Of a stretch of DNA of 64,000 bases, positions 1-9,750 are shown piece by piece (the first letter of the stretch is position 1; each line of letters opens with the position of its first letter). The stretch lies in the NCBI RefSeq assembly GCF_900659635.1, contig NZ_CAACVB010000014.1:1-64000 (forward strand). Reading direction: 5' to 3'. The position numbers and the translations under genes are program-made. The DNA comes from Actinomadura roseirufa (GTDB lineage Bacteria > Actinomycetota > Actinomycetes > Streptosporangiales > Streptosporangiaceae). The notes beneath the pieces were generated by a model. The model saw only the letters and a list, made by a program, of their open reading frames with translations, was not told the DNA's origin and searched no databases.

Positions 1-94
1 CACCGCGGCATCGGGAGTCCAGGTCGTCGGACGGCTCGGCTTCGACGACGGCCTGCTCGGCATCGTCGTGGCCCTGGAGAACGCGGCCGGCTGA
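1..94 (+). CDS. 3' end of an unidentified protein
   Basis: Only the last 30 codons are in the window, ending in TGA at 92-94. The tail reads VVGRLGFDDGLLGIVVALEN followed by AAG. Third codon positions are almost all G or C, so this is real coding sequence. The ending loosely recalls the C-terminal helix of ROK-type sugar kinases, but that is a guess. It converges on the kinase gene on the opposite strand, whose reading frame stays open across this tail. Confidence 0.5.
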   Translation, partial: TAASGVQVVGRLGFDDGLLGIVVALENAAG

Positions 95-1142
95 CGACCG
101 GCGCGCGGGGGTCGGAGAGGGCCGGGCGCACCGCGTCGACGTCGCGGAGCAGCCATTCGGCCGCCTCCTGGGTGATCCGCCTGGCCACCGGGTCGCCGGC
201 GGCCGCGGCGGCGGCCACCACCGGGCCGAGCCGGCCCAGCGCGGCGGGCGGGCGGCCGTACACCTCCTTGATGATCGCCTGGGCGAGCTGCGGGTTCGGC
301 GGCGTGCCCGGCGCCTCGGGATGCCCCGGTACCGCCGAGCCCCCGGGAGAACCCGGGGGCCCGGTGCCCTGCGGCGCCCCGGAGGGCTCGGGTATCAGCA
401 CGGCGGTGCCCGTGCCGCCTCCCGGATGGGAGGAGCCTCCGGCCGACAGCGAGGACGCCTGCGACAGGGCGGGGACGCCCGGAGCCGGCGCGGCGGCGCC
501 GGCCAGCGCCAGCGCGCGCTGGTGGCGGGGCCGCCGCGCCGAGTCGATCTCCGCGACCACGGTGGGCCCGAGCAGCGCCCGCGGAACCGAGTCGGTGAGG
601 AGTGTGGGGGAGCCGCGGCCGTCGTAGGCGGCGAGTGCCGCCCGGACCGCCTCCTTCCCCAGCCACACCGCCGAACCCTCGTCCCCGACGAGCCAGCCGT
701 AGCCGTCAGCGCGCTGCACGATCGTGCCGTCGCTGATGACCGCCGCCCCGGCTCCCGTGCCGGAGAACACCACGATGCCCTTGGGCTGGCTGGTGCCGGC
801 GGCGAACGCCACCGCGATGTCGGTCACCACGGCGGGCGAGCCGCGCAGGCCGACGGCCTGCCACGCCCGGCGCGCCGCCGCGACGGCGGCGGGCCGGCCG
901 GCCGAGCCTGCCCCGGCGATCCCGAACACGCCGGTGAGGATGTGGGTTCGGTCCAGGTCCCCGAGCGCCTCCCGCAGGGCGGTGGTCAGCGCCCCCGCGG
1001 TGTCGCCTCCAGAGTTGGGGTTGGCCCCTGGGCCGGTGCCGGAACCGGCCAGGGCTCCCCCGAGCGTCAGTACGACACAGCGGGTCTTCGTGCCACCCGC
1101 GTCTATACCGACCACGTAAGGACCGGCCAAATGGGTCAACAC
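1..1142 (-). CDS. BadF/BadG-type N-acetylglucosamine (or N-acetylmuramic acid) kinase, 3' end beyond window
   Basis: An ATPase-fold sugar kinase that should phosphorylate GlcNAc or MurNAc released from peptidoglycan. The N terminus shows the phosphate-1 motif VVGIDAGGTKT. Further in are VFGIAGAGSAGRP, a VVFSGTGAGAA phosphate-2 loop and the DGYGWLVGDEGSAVWLG segment typical of BadF/NagK kinases. Around 300-500 the gene encodes a Pro/Gly/Ser-rich insert of about 67 residues not usual in the family. The helical segment after it (IIKEVYGRPPAAL and onward) returns to the family pattern. I chose GTG at 1140-1142; GTG at 1113-1115 is an alternative just before the phosphate-1 motif. No in-frame stop occurs down to base 1, and below about 95 the frame no longer has coding-like codon use, so the true 3' end is unclear. 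It is divergent from the RpiR regulator and murQ, which supports an amino-sugar recycling role. Confidence 0.75.
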   Translation of the reverse strand, partial: MLTHLAGPYVVGIDAGGTKTRCVVLTLGGALAGSGTGPGANPNSGGDTAGALTTALREALGDLDRTHILTGVFGIAGAGSAGRPAAVAAARRAWQAVGLRGSPAVVTDIAVAFAAGTSQPKGIVVFSGTGAGAAVISDGTIVQRADGYGWLVGDEGSAVWLGKEAVRAALAAYDGRGSPTLLTDSVPRALLGPTVVAEIDSARRPRHQRALALAGAAAPAPGVPALSQASSLSAGGSSHPGGGTGTAVLIPEPSGAPQGTGPPGSPGGSAVPGHPEAPGTPPNPQLAQAIIKEVYGRPPAALGRLGPVVAAAAAAGDPVARRITQEAAEWLLRDVDAVRPALSDPRAPVVSRPRSPGPRRCRAGRRRSRAVRRPGLPMPR

Positions 1143-1167
1143 ATGGCGACCGTAGCCTTTTCTACCG

Positions 1168-1196
1168 TTGACGTGACATCCTGCCAGTAAGAAACT
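1168..1196 (+). promoter_or_regulatory. Putative promoter of the RpiR regulator gene
   Basis: TTGACG at 1168-1173 and GAAACT at 1191-1196 are 17 nt apart and would place the transcript start at or next to the ATG at 1204, implying a leaderless message. No ribosome binding site precedes that ATG. The -10 match is weak. Confidence 0.35.
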
Positions 1197-1201
1197 TTCT
1201 T
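1189..1201. promoter_or_regulatory. Palindromic operator candidate for the RpiR/MurR regulator
   Basis: AAGAAACTTTCTT is a perfect 6-bp inverted repeat around one base, overlapping the putative -10 and ending two bases before the regulator start codon. GAAA/TTTC dyads are typical of RpiR-family sites. Its position in the divergent gap fits repression of both the kinase and the regulator-murQ unit. Binding is inference. Confidence 0.45.
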
Positions 1202-1203
1202 CC

Positions 1204-2166
1204 ATGAGGAAACCCATCGGCCCCGAGCCGGGGAGCACGGGGGAGCACGGTGCGCCCAGGGACGAGGTGGCGTCCAAGGACCCCACACCGCTGAGCACCG
1301 TGGTGCGGGTACGCTCGCTGCTGCCCTCGCTGCCCCCCGCCGAGCGACGTGTCGCTCAACGCGTCATCGACGACCCCGAAGCGGTCGCCAACTCCACCAT
1401 CACCGAACTCGCCCAGACCTGCGGCACCTCCGAGACCACCGTCATCAGGTTCTGCCGGGCGATCGGGTTTCATGGTTATCCAGAGCTCCGACTGACCCTC
1501 GCCACCGAGGCGGGCCGTGCGCAGAGCGCCAGCGGCGGCCGGGTCATCGGCAGCGACATCAGCCCCGACGACTCCCTCGAGCAGATCGTGGAGAAGGTGA
1601 CCTTCGCCGACGCGCGCGCCGTGGAGGAGACCGCCGCCCAGCTCGACATCAAGATGCTCGAGCAGGTCGTGGACGCGGTCGTCGCCGCGGACCGCGTCGA
1701 CGTCTACGGCGTCGGCGCCAGCGCCTTCGTCGCCGCCGACTTCCAGCAGAAACTGCACCGGATCGGCATGGTCTGCTCGGCCTGGTCCGACGCCCACATC
1801 ATGCTCACCAGCGCCGCGGTCCTGGGCAGCGGCAACGTCGCGATCGGGATCTCGCACACGGGCGCGACGGTGGAGACCATCGACGCGCTCGCGGTCGCCA
1901 AGGCCGGCGGGGTGCGGACCGTGGCGCTCACCAACTTCCCCAAGTCCCCGATAGCGGAGGTGGCCGACCTGATACTGACGACTGCGGCGCGGGAGACGAC
2001 CTTCCGCTCCGGCGCCACCGCCAGCCGGCTGGCGCAGCTGACCGTGGTCGACTGCGTGTTCGTCGGCGTGGCGCAGCGCACCTTCGGGCCGACCCGCAAG
2101 GCCCTGGAAGCCACATACGAGGCGGTCCGCGGCCGGACCGTGCGACCCGACCGGAGGCGTCGGTGA
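1204..2166 (+). CDS. RpiR/MurR-family transcriptional regulator with SIS domain
   Basis: A 320-residue DNA-binding repressor that senses phosphorylated sugars. The N-terminal RpiR helix-turn-helix lies at about residues 35-105 (LPPAERRVAQRVI, then TITELAQTCGTSETTVIRFCRAIGF, the usual RpiR recognition helix). A sugar-isomerase (SIS) domain follows at about 140-270, with VDVYGVGASAFVAADFQQKL and the phosphosugar loop IGISHTGATVET. It overlaps murQ by four bases (GTGA), so the two are translationally coupled. By analogy with MurR, its effector is probably MurNAc-6-phosphate. Alternatives are GlcNAc-6-P or another sugar phosphate. Confidence 0.88.
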   Translation: MRKPIGPEPGSTGEHGAPRDEVASKDPTPLSTVVRVRSLLPSLPPAERRVAQRVIDDPEAVANSTITELAQTCGTSETTVIRFCRAIGFHGYPELRLTLATEAGRAQSASGGRVIGSDISPDDSLEQIVEKVTFADARAVEETAAQLDIKMLEQVVDAVVAADRVDVYGVGASAFVAADFQQKLHRIGMVCSAWSDAHIMLTSAAVLGSGNVAIGISHTGATVETIDALAVAKAGGVRTVALTNFPKSPIAEVADLILTTAARETTFRSGATASRLAQLTVVDCVFVGVAQRTFGPTRKALEATYEAVRGRTVRPDRRRR

Positions 2167-3059
2167 TCGATTGCGAGCTCCCCACCGAGGGCAGGAACCC
2201 CCGAACCCTCGACGTCGACACGCTGCCGACCCTGGAGGTGCTGCGCCTGATCAACTCTGAGGACGCGAGCGTTCCGCTGGTCGTCGCGTCCGTCCTGCCC
2301 GAGGTCGCCCGGCTGGTCGACCTCGCCGTCACCTCGCTGCGCGCGGGCGGGCGCGTCCACTACTTCGGCGCCGGCACGTCCGGGCGGCTCGCGGTGATCG
2401 ACGCCGCCGAGCTGCCCCCGACGTTCGGCATCTGGGGACGGGTCGTCGCCCACCACGCCGGCGGCCCCGGCGCGCTCTCCCAGGCGATCTCCGACGTCGA
2501 GGACGACGTCGAGCTCGGCACCCGGGACGCGCGCGACGTCCAGCCCGGCGACATCGCCATCGGGATCGCGGCGAGCGGCCGCACCCCCTACGTGGTCGGC
2601 GCGCTGCGCGCGGCGGCCGCGACCGGGGCGCACACCGCGCTGATCAGCTGCAACCCGCACACCCCCTACGGCGACGAAGTGGAGGTGCACATCGGCCTGG
2701 CCACCGGACCCGAGGTGATCAGCGGTTCCACCCGGATGAAGGCCGGAACCGCGACCAAGCTGGTGCTCAACTCCTTCTCCACCACCCTCATGGTGCGGCT
2801 CGGCCGCACCTACTCCAACCTGATGGTCAGCGTGAACGCGCTGAACTCCAAGCTGCGCGCCAGGCTGGTGCGCATCCTCACCGAGGCGACCGGAATGGAC
2901 GCGCGCACCTGCGAGAACGCGCTGACCGAGGCGGGCGGCAACACCCGCGTCGCGCTCGTCTCGCTGCTCGGCGAGGTGCCGGCCGCGCGCGCGACGATCG
3001 TCCTGGAGGAGAGCGACGGCGGCGTCAGGGAGGCGCTGCAGCGGCTGAGATCGGCCTGA
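2163..3059 (+). CDS. murQ: N-acetylmuramic acid 6-phosphate etherase
   Basis: A cytoplasmic SIS-domain lyase that splits the D-lactyl ether of MurNAc-6-phosphate to give GlcNAc-6-phosphate and lactate, a step in peptidoglycan recycling. Its 298 residues match the usual MurQ length. Family signatures include HYFGAGTSGRLAVIDAAELP with the acidic residue of the active site, IGIAASGRTPYVVGAL, and the highly conserved SGSTRMKAGTATKLVLN block near residue 180. The start is GTG at 2163, overlapping the regulator stop codon and preceded by GGAGG at 2153-2157. The gene is co-transcribed with its regulator and faces the kinase on the other strand. Confidence 0.95.
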   Translation: MIDCELPTEGRNPRTLDVDTLPTLEVLRLINSEDASVPLVVASVLPEVARLVDLAVTSLRAGGRVHYFGAGTSGRLAVIDAAELPPTFGIWGRVVAHHAGGPGALSQAISDVEDDVELGTRDARDVQPGDIAIGIAASGRTPYVVGALRAAAATGAHTALISCNPHTPYGDEVEVHIGLATGPEVISGSTRMKAGTATKLVLNSFSTTLMVRLGRTYSNLMVSVNALNSKLRARLVRILTEATGMDARTCENALTEAGGNTRVALVSLLGEVPAARATIVLEESDGGVREALQRLRSA

Positions 3060-3138
3060 CCGGCCGGCGGGCGCGGTGACCGGGGGGCAGGACCGGTGAC
3101 CGCCGCACCGGCCGGCGCGGACGCCGGCCGGACGGGGT

Positions 3139-3183
3139 TCCGTGATCATGCGATCGTCCCCGCACCGATTGCATGATCACGGA
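3139..3183. terminator. Long perfect-arm hairpin, probable murQ terminator
   Basis: TCCGTGATCATGCGATCG (3139-3156) pairs with 3166-3183 over 18 bp with one mismatch, closing a 9-base loop. No T-run follows, as is common in actinomycetes. It sits 80 bases after murQ. Because the arms contain TGATCA rather than plain GC, a protein site or a repeated palindrome is an alternative. Confidence 0.5.
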
Positions 3184-3413
3184 CGGCGCCCGCCCGGTCG
3201 CGGCCGGGCCGGCGCCGCCCGTCCCCCGTCGAGGCCCTCGGGTAAAAACGTACGAACCGCGCGCCCGCGCTCCGGCACATTCGGCACGCAGGGACAAAAG
3301 GGCGTGGCAGGGTCTGTGAAACGCGTGTCTCGTCCGCCTTCGGTGGCGAGGCCGTCCGGTGTGATCGGGTGGCCCCGACCGAATGGAATTCGGTCATTCC
3401 ACTGGAAATCGCC

Positions 3414-3419
3414 TACGAT
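3414..3419 (+). promoter_or_regulatory. -10 element TACGAT, leaderless promoter
   Basis: TACGAT ends 6 bases before the GTG at 3426 and there is no ribosome binding site, the layout of leaderless actinobacterial transcripts. The -35 region is not recognisable. Confidence 0.4.
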
Positions 3420-3425
3420 CAGTGC

Positions 3426-4061
3426 GTGACCGTCAAAGCAGTGATCACCGACTGGGGCGGCGTCCTCACCTCCCCGCTGGCCGAGGCGGTCGGCGCCTGG
3501 CTCGCCGCCGACCGGATCGACGCCGACCGCTACCGCACGGTGATGCGCGCCTGGGTGGACCAGGCGTACGACGGCGGCGGGCCGAACCCGATCCACGGAC
3601 TGGAGGACGGCACCCTCGACCCCGCCGAGTTCGAGCGCCTCCTCGCCGCCGAGCTCCTCACCGTGGACGGCGGCCCGGTCCTCGCGGCCGGCCTCATCTC
3701 CCGCATGTTCGGCGCGTTCGCCCCGGTCGAGCCCATGTACGCCGCGCTGCGCACCGTCCGCTCCGGCGGCGCCCGCACGGCGCTGCTGTCCAACTCCTGG
3801 GGCAACGACTACCCCCGCGACCTGTTCGACGGCCACTTCGACGCCGTCGTCATCTCCGCCGAGGTCGGCATGCGCAAACCCGACGAGCGCATCTTCCGGC
3901 ACGCGGTCGCCCTGCTCGGCCTCGCGCCCGCCGAATGCGTCTTCATCGACGACATCGAGCACAACGTCCGCGCCGCCGAGGACCTCGGCCTCCACGCCAT
4001 CCTCCACACGGCGTCCGACACCACGATCGCCGAGCTGCGCGGGTTGGGTCTGCACCCCTGA
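3426..4061 (+). CDS. HAD-superfamily hydrolase (HAD-IA type)
   Basis: A 211-residue Rossmannoid phosphatase or hydrolase of unknown substrate. Motif I is AVITDWGGVLTSPL with the nucleophile Asp near residue 9; the second Asp of DxDxT is Gly, as in several HAD-IA groups. Motif II is TALLSNSW. Motif III/IV is VGMRKPDERIFRHAVALLG with FIDDIEHNVRAAEDLGLHA. I start at GTG 3426 because the open upstream extension has no coding character and a -10 box lies just before this codon. It is followed within 26 bases by the DUF6912-like gene, probably in one transcript. Confidence 0.8.
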   Translation: MTVKAVITDWGGVLTSPLAEAVGAWLAADRIDADRYRTVMRAWVDQAYDGGGPNPIHGLEDGTLDPAEFERLLAAELLTVDGGPVLAAGLISRMFGAFAPVEPMYAALRTVRSGGARTALLSNSWGNDYPRDLFDGHFDAVVISAEVGMRKPDERIFRHAVALLGLAPAECVFIDDIEHNVRAAEDLGLHAILHTASDTTIAELRGLGLHP

Positions 4062-4086
4062 CCTTCTGGCAGACTGGCTGATCGTC

Positions 4087-4575
4087 ATGCGCGTCTACCT
4101 GCCTTCCACGCTCGCGCTCCTCGCCGGCGTCCACGCCGCCCGGGAGATCGCCCCGGCGCCGCTCACCGCCTACGCGGTGACGCCCGCGCTGCGCGAGTGG
4201 TACGCGGGCGGCGACCTCGAGGAGCTGGAGTACGCGGCGATGACCGCCGCCGCCCGCGCGTCCCTCGGCCTCCTCGCCGCCGACCCGTCCGCCCCGCGCC
4301 GCCGCGTCGTGCTGGCCGCCGAGATCCCCGACCAGTCCGTCGCCCGCGTCCCCGATGACGAGCGCGCCCTGGTGGCCGTCTCTGAGCCCGTCCCCTGGAA
4401 GTGGATCGCCTCCGCGCACGTCGACGAGCTCGCGGCCGTCCCCGACGTCACCGCCGCGATCGCCGCCCTGCCCGCCGCCGAGGCCGGCGACGACGACGCC
4501 CTCTTCACCGTCGACGGCGCGGAGGGCCACGAACTCCTCTGGTACGCCACGCAGGAACTCCAAGACCTCCTCTGA
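4087..4575 (+). CDS. Conserved actinobacterial protein (DUF6912-like)
   Basis: A 162-residue soluble protein starting MRVYLPSTLALL, with TAYAVTPALREWYAGGDLEELEYAAMTAAARAS in the first half and a C-terminal ELLWYATQEL. It resembles the family of conserved hypothetical proteins found beside HAD hydrolases in many actinobacteria, recalled here as DUF6912. Function is unknown. No signal peptide or membrane segment is visible. It starts 25 bases after the HAD gene, so the two are likely co-expressed. Confidence 0.7.
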   Translation: MRVYLPSTLALLAGVHAAREIAPAPLTAYAVTPALREWYAGGDLEELEYAAMTAAARASLGLLAADPSAPRRRVVLAAEIPDQSVARVPDDERALVAVSEPVPWKWIASAHVDELAAVPDVTAAIAALPAAEAGDDDALFTVDGAEGHELLWYATQELQDLL

Positions 4576-4684
4576 CCGCGCCCGGCTTCCTTACCGGCGC
4601 TCCCGCCCGGCCGCGCATCCCCCCGAGGTGGGCGGGTAGGCCCCGCACCACGGACAAGGCCGCCGGATGCGCAGGGAGCGACAG

Positions 4685-6313
<1,629 letters not shown>

Positions 6314-6467
6314 CGGCGCGGCCGGGCCCGAGCCCTCCCGGCGTGCCCGGACCGGTTGCGGTGGTGTCCGTAAAGACCGACGATTGGTTCGCCTCCCCTG
6401 CCCGGGTGGGCCGGGCCGGTGCCGGGGACGGTGCCGCCGACGCCTTCGAGCGGTGCATGGGAACGGG

Positions 6468-7178
6468 ATGTCGACGCTGAACCGCCTGGTGCTGTGGAAC
6501 ATCGATCAGACACTGGTCGACGTCGGGCGGGTCACCCGGGAGGCCTACGCCGAGGCCTTCCAGCGGACCGTCGGACGGCCGCTCGTGCGCCTCGCCCCGA
6601 CCCCCGGCCGCACCGAATCGGAGATCATCTTCGAGACGCTGGCCTTCAACGACGTCGTCACCACCGACGACCACCTGCCCCAGTTCGTCTCCGCGCTCAC
6701 CGAGGCGTTCGCGGCCCGGCGCGGCGACCTGCGCACCCATGGCCGCGTCCTGGCCGGAGCCCGCGAGGCCGTCGAAGCGCTCTCCCGCGTCCCCGGCCTC
6801 GTCCAGTCCGTGCTGACCGGGTCGGTGCAGCCCAACGCGGTGCTGAAGGTGACCGAACTCGGGCTCGCCGCCCACCTCGACCTGGAATCCGGCGGCTACG
6901 AGAACGGCGTCTACAGCAAGGCCGCCCTCCTTGAGGTCGCCCGCGCGCGCGCCGGCGAACGCCACGGCGCCCGCTACCCCGAGGCGGCGACCGTCTACAT
7001 CGCCGACTCCCCGCGGGACGTGCAGGCCGCCCGCATCGCCGGATCCCCGATCATCGCGGTCGCCACCGGCAGCGCCACCGAGGCCGAACTCCGCGCGGCG
7101 GGCGCCGACCGCGTCCTGGCGACCCTCGCCGACACCGACGCCGTGGTGAGCGTCGCCGCCGAGCTCACCCGCCTCTGA
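6468..7178 (+). CDS. HAD-like protein with Asn in place of the nucleophile
   Basis: A 236-residue HAD-fold protein. Motif I reads LVLWNIDQTLVDVG, so the position of the catalytic nucleophile Asp is Asn (residue 11), while the second Asp, the general acid position, is kept. Motif II is VLTGSVQPNAV; the C-terminal acidic motif is VYIADSPRDVQAARIAGS. The cap-domain region includes GRTESEIIFETLAF. The missing nucleophile predicts loss of classical phosphatase chemistry, or a regulatory or binding role. I start at ATG 6468 (MSTLNRL). Codon use is like the neighbours. Confidence 0.78.
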   Translation: MSTLNRLVLWNIDQTLVDVGRVTREAYAEAFQRTVGRPLVRLAPTPGRTESEIIFETLAFNDVVTTDDHLPQFVSALTEAFAARRGDLRTHGRVLAGAREAVEALSRVPGLVQSVLTGSVQPNAVLKVTELGLAAHLDLESGGYENGVYSKAALLEVARARAGERHGARYPEAATVYIADSPRDVQAARIAGSPIIAVATGSATEAELRAAGADRVLATLADTDAVVSVAAELTRL

Positions 7179-7446
7179 CTCCCGCTCCCCACGAGCGATC
7201 CCGCAGGTCAGACGACCCGCGGCCGGCCCGCCTGGACGCCGGACCGGCTTTCGGCGAGTGTGGGCGGGGAGGACTGTCAGAGGGCGTGATGTGTGGCCGG
7301 ACGAGGTTGTGGATCAGGCGGTTTCGGCGTGAAGTGAGATGGCCCGCACACGGGCCGGGCGCCGAGACCAGGGAAGTTGCGCCCGGCGCGCGGCGGGTCC
7401 GATATTGGGGAAGATCGCGCGATGGGGCGCGGTGGGAAGGAGAGAG

Positions 7447-9408
7447 ATGTCCCGTGACCATGAGGTATCCGAGGGCGCGGCGCTGTGGGAGCCCTCGGAG
7501 GAGGTCGTCGCGAACGCCCGCGTGACCCACTTCATCCACTGGTTGGCGGAGCGGGGCGTCCACACCGAGACCTATGACGACCTCTGGCGCTGGTCCGTCA
7601 CGGAGGTCGACGCCTTCTGGGACGCGATCTGGGCCTACTTCGAGGTCGTCGGCGAACGGGGCGACGGACCCGTCCGGACGGGCGGCGCCATGCCGGTGGA
7701 CGGGCTCCGCTGGTTCCCGGGGGCCACACTGAACTACGCGGCGAACGCCCTGCGGCGGGCGGCGGAGACCCCGGACGAGACGGCCGTGGTCTTCCGGTCG
7801 GAGGCAGGGGGACACCGGGTCCTGTCCTACCGCGAACTGGCCCTGCACGTGGCCGAGGTACGAGCGGGCCTTGCGGACCTGGGCGTCGGCAAGGGCGACC
7901 GGGTCGTCGCGTACGTGCCGAACATCCCCGAAGCGCTCATCTGTTTCCTGGCGACGGCCTCACTTGGCGCGATCTGGTCCTCCTGTTCCCCCGACTTCGG
8001 CTCCTCCTCGGTGATCGACCGGTTCGCGCAGATCGACCCCAAGGTCTTCATCGCGGTGGACGGCTACGCCTACAACGGCAAGCGGTTCGACCGGCGGAAA
8101 GTCGTCGCCGAGATCGAGGCCGAGCTGCCGAGCCTGGCCGCCACGGTCCTCATCCCCTACCTCGACCCCGCCGCGACGCCGGAAGGGTTGCGCGTAGGCA
8201 AGCACTACGGCGACCTCCCGCGCCGGGACCACGACACCCTGGAGTTCGAAGAGGTCCCCTTCGACCATCCCTTGTGGGTGGTGTACTCCTCGGGGACGAC
8301 GGGCCTGCCCAAGCCGATCGTCCATGGGCACGGCGGTGTCGTCCTAGAACACCTCAAGGCATTGTCGTTCCACCAGGATCTCGGCCAAGAAGACGTCTTC
8401 TTCTGGTTCACCACCACCGGCTGGATGATGTGGAACTACCTCATGGGCGGTCTGCTCGTGGGGTCGACCATCGTCATGTACGACGGCGCTCCACTCGACC
8501 TATGGACCCTGGCCGCCGAGAACGGCGTCACGTACATGGGAGTGGGCGCGCCCTACATCACGGCGTCCGCGAAGGAAGGACGCCGCCCAGGACACGACCA
8601 CGACCTCTCCCGGTTGCGCGGCATCGGCTCGACCGGGTCACCGCTCCCACCCGAGGGATTCGCCTGGGTCTACGAGGCGGTCAGCAGCGATCTGCTACTG
8701 GGCTCGTTCTCCGGCGGCACCGACCTCTGCACGGGATTCGTCGGGCCGTCGCCGCTCCTCCCACTCCGCGCGGGCGTCATCCAGTGCCGTGGCCTGGGCG
8801 CCAAGGTCGAGGCCTACGGCGACGACGGCGCACCGATCGTGGACGAGGTCGGCGAACTCGTCATCACCGAGCCCATGCCGTCCATGCCCGTCAGTTTCTG
8901 GGACGACGAGAAGGACGAGCGGTACCGCGAGTCCTACTTCGACATGTACCCGGGCGTGTGGCGGCACGGAGACTGGATCAAAGTGCTGCCGGACGGCGGC
9001 TGCGTCATCTACGGCCGTTCCGACTCCACCCTCAACCGCGGCGGCGTCCGCATGGGCACGTCCGACTTCTACCGTGTGGTCGAGGCGTTCGACGAAATCA
9101 GCGACAGCCTCGTCATCGACACCGGCCGCCTAGGGGAAGAGGGACGCCTCCTCCTGTACGTCCAGATCGCCCCAGGCGCCTCCCTGGACGATGACCTGGT
9201 GACGTCCCTGAAGCGCGAGATCCGCTCCGCCCTATCCCCCCGCCACGTCCCGGACGAGATCCACGCGGTACCGGGCATCCCGCGGACACTGTCGGGCAAG
9301 AAGCTGGAAGTCCCCGTCCGGAAGATCCTCCAGGGCACCCCCGTGGACAAGGCCGCCAACCGCGACTCAATGGCCAACCCAGAGGTCCTCCAACACTTCA
9401 CCCCCTAA
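7447..9408 (+). CDS. Acetoacetyl-CoA synthetase
   Basis: An AMP-forming ligase (ANL superfamily) activating acetoacetate to acetoacetyl-CoA with ATP. Its 653 residues match this family. The N-terminal acyl-CoA-synthetase cap (WRWSVTEVDAFWDAIWAYF) precedes the ATP loop VYSSGTTGLPKPIVHGHGG at about residue 278. GSFSGGTDLCTGFVG is the acetoacetyl-CoA synthetase form of the acid-binding segment. The A8 hinge and C-terminal lysine lie in GRSDSTLNRGGVRMGT and TLSGKKLEVPVRKIL. AAGGAGAGAG sits 5 bases before ATG 7447. It points to ketone-body or PHB/acetoacetate use, or recycling in polyketide metabolism. Confidence 0.93.
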   Translation: MSRDHEVSEGAALWEPSEEVVANARVTHFIHWLAERGVHTETYDDLWRWSVTEVDAFWDAIWAYFEVVGERGDGPVRTGGAMPVDGLRWFPGATLNYAANALRRAAETPDETAVVFRSEAGGHRVLSYRELALHVAEVRAGLADLGVGKGDRVVAYVPNIPEALICFLATASLGAIWSSCSPDFGSSSVIDRFAQIDPKVFIAVDGYAYNGKRFDRRKVVAEIEAELPSLAATVLIPYLDPAATPEGLRVGKHYGDLPRRDHDTLEFEEVPFDHPLWVVYSSGTTGLPKPIVHGHGGVVLEHLKALSFHQDLGQEDVFFWFTTTGWMMWNYLMGGLLVGSTIVMYDGAPLDLWTLAAENGVTYMGVGAPYITASAKEGRRPGHDHDLSRLRGIGSTGSPLPPEGFAWVYEAVSSDLLLGSFSGGTDLCTGFVGPSPLLPLRAGVIQCRGLGAKVEAYGDDGAPIVDEVGELVITEPMPSMPVSFWDDEKDERYRESYFDMYPGVWRHGDWIKVLPDGGCVIYGRSDSTLNRGGVRMGTSDFYRVVEAFDEISDSLVIDTGRLGEEGRLLLYVQIAPGASLDDDLVTSLKREIRSALSPRHVPDEIHAVPGIPRTLSGKKLEVPVRKILQGTPVDKAANRDSMANPEVLQHFTP

Positions 9409-9750
9409 CCCCCGAGCCACTCCACCCGACCGACCTAGCCCCCATGCCCGTCCACGAGCCCTCCCGGTACCGGAGGCCCCACTTCCTCCGGTCCACCACG
9501 CCAAAATGCCGCGCCGAAAGCGGCGTACACCCCCCGAACTGCTACCCCAGCGCATCCTCCACCCAATGGCCGCCCGGGAGGTCCTCCAGTCCCTCACCCA
9601 CAATGGCGGACCACCCACGACCCGCACACGCCAAGCTGTAGCCCCGCAAATAGAAGCGGCGTAAGCACCCACCCCGAGCCGCTCCGCCAGGACGGCTTCG
9701 GCCCCGTGGCTGTCCTGGAGGCCCTCTGATCCTTCACCCGTAGCGGCGGA
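9409..9750 (-). pseudogene. Two decayed copies of the 3' end of the adjacent triple-HTH gene
   Basis: On the minus strand, 9640-9710 (GCCGAAGCCGTCCTGGCGGA, ACGCCGCTTCTATTTGCGG) and about 9500-9560 (TACGCCGCTTTCGGCGCGG) align by eye with the intact gene's 3' end (CTACGCCGCTTCTACCGCCG). The better copy matches over about 56 bases. Read in the same frame the better copy still gives LRRFYLRG, echoing LRRFYRRS of the intact protein, then reaches a stop. These look like degraded tandem duplications. Nothing else is seen in this gap. Confidence 0.45.

Larger units (their letters stand above)
3060..3425. other. Intergenic region murQ to HAD gene
   Basis: About 366 bases with no convincing gene. The only clear structure is the long hairpin at 3139-3183. 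A possible leaderless promoter lies at the far end. Short open frames here have no coding-type codon use. Confidence 0.6.
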
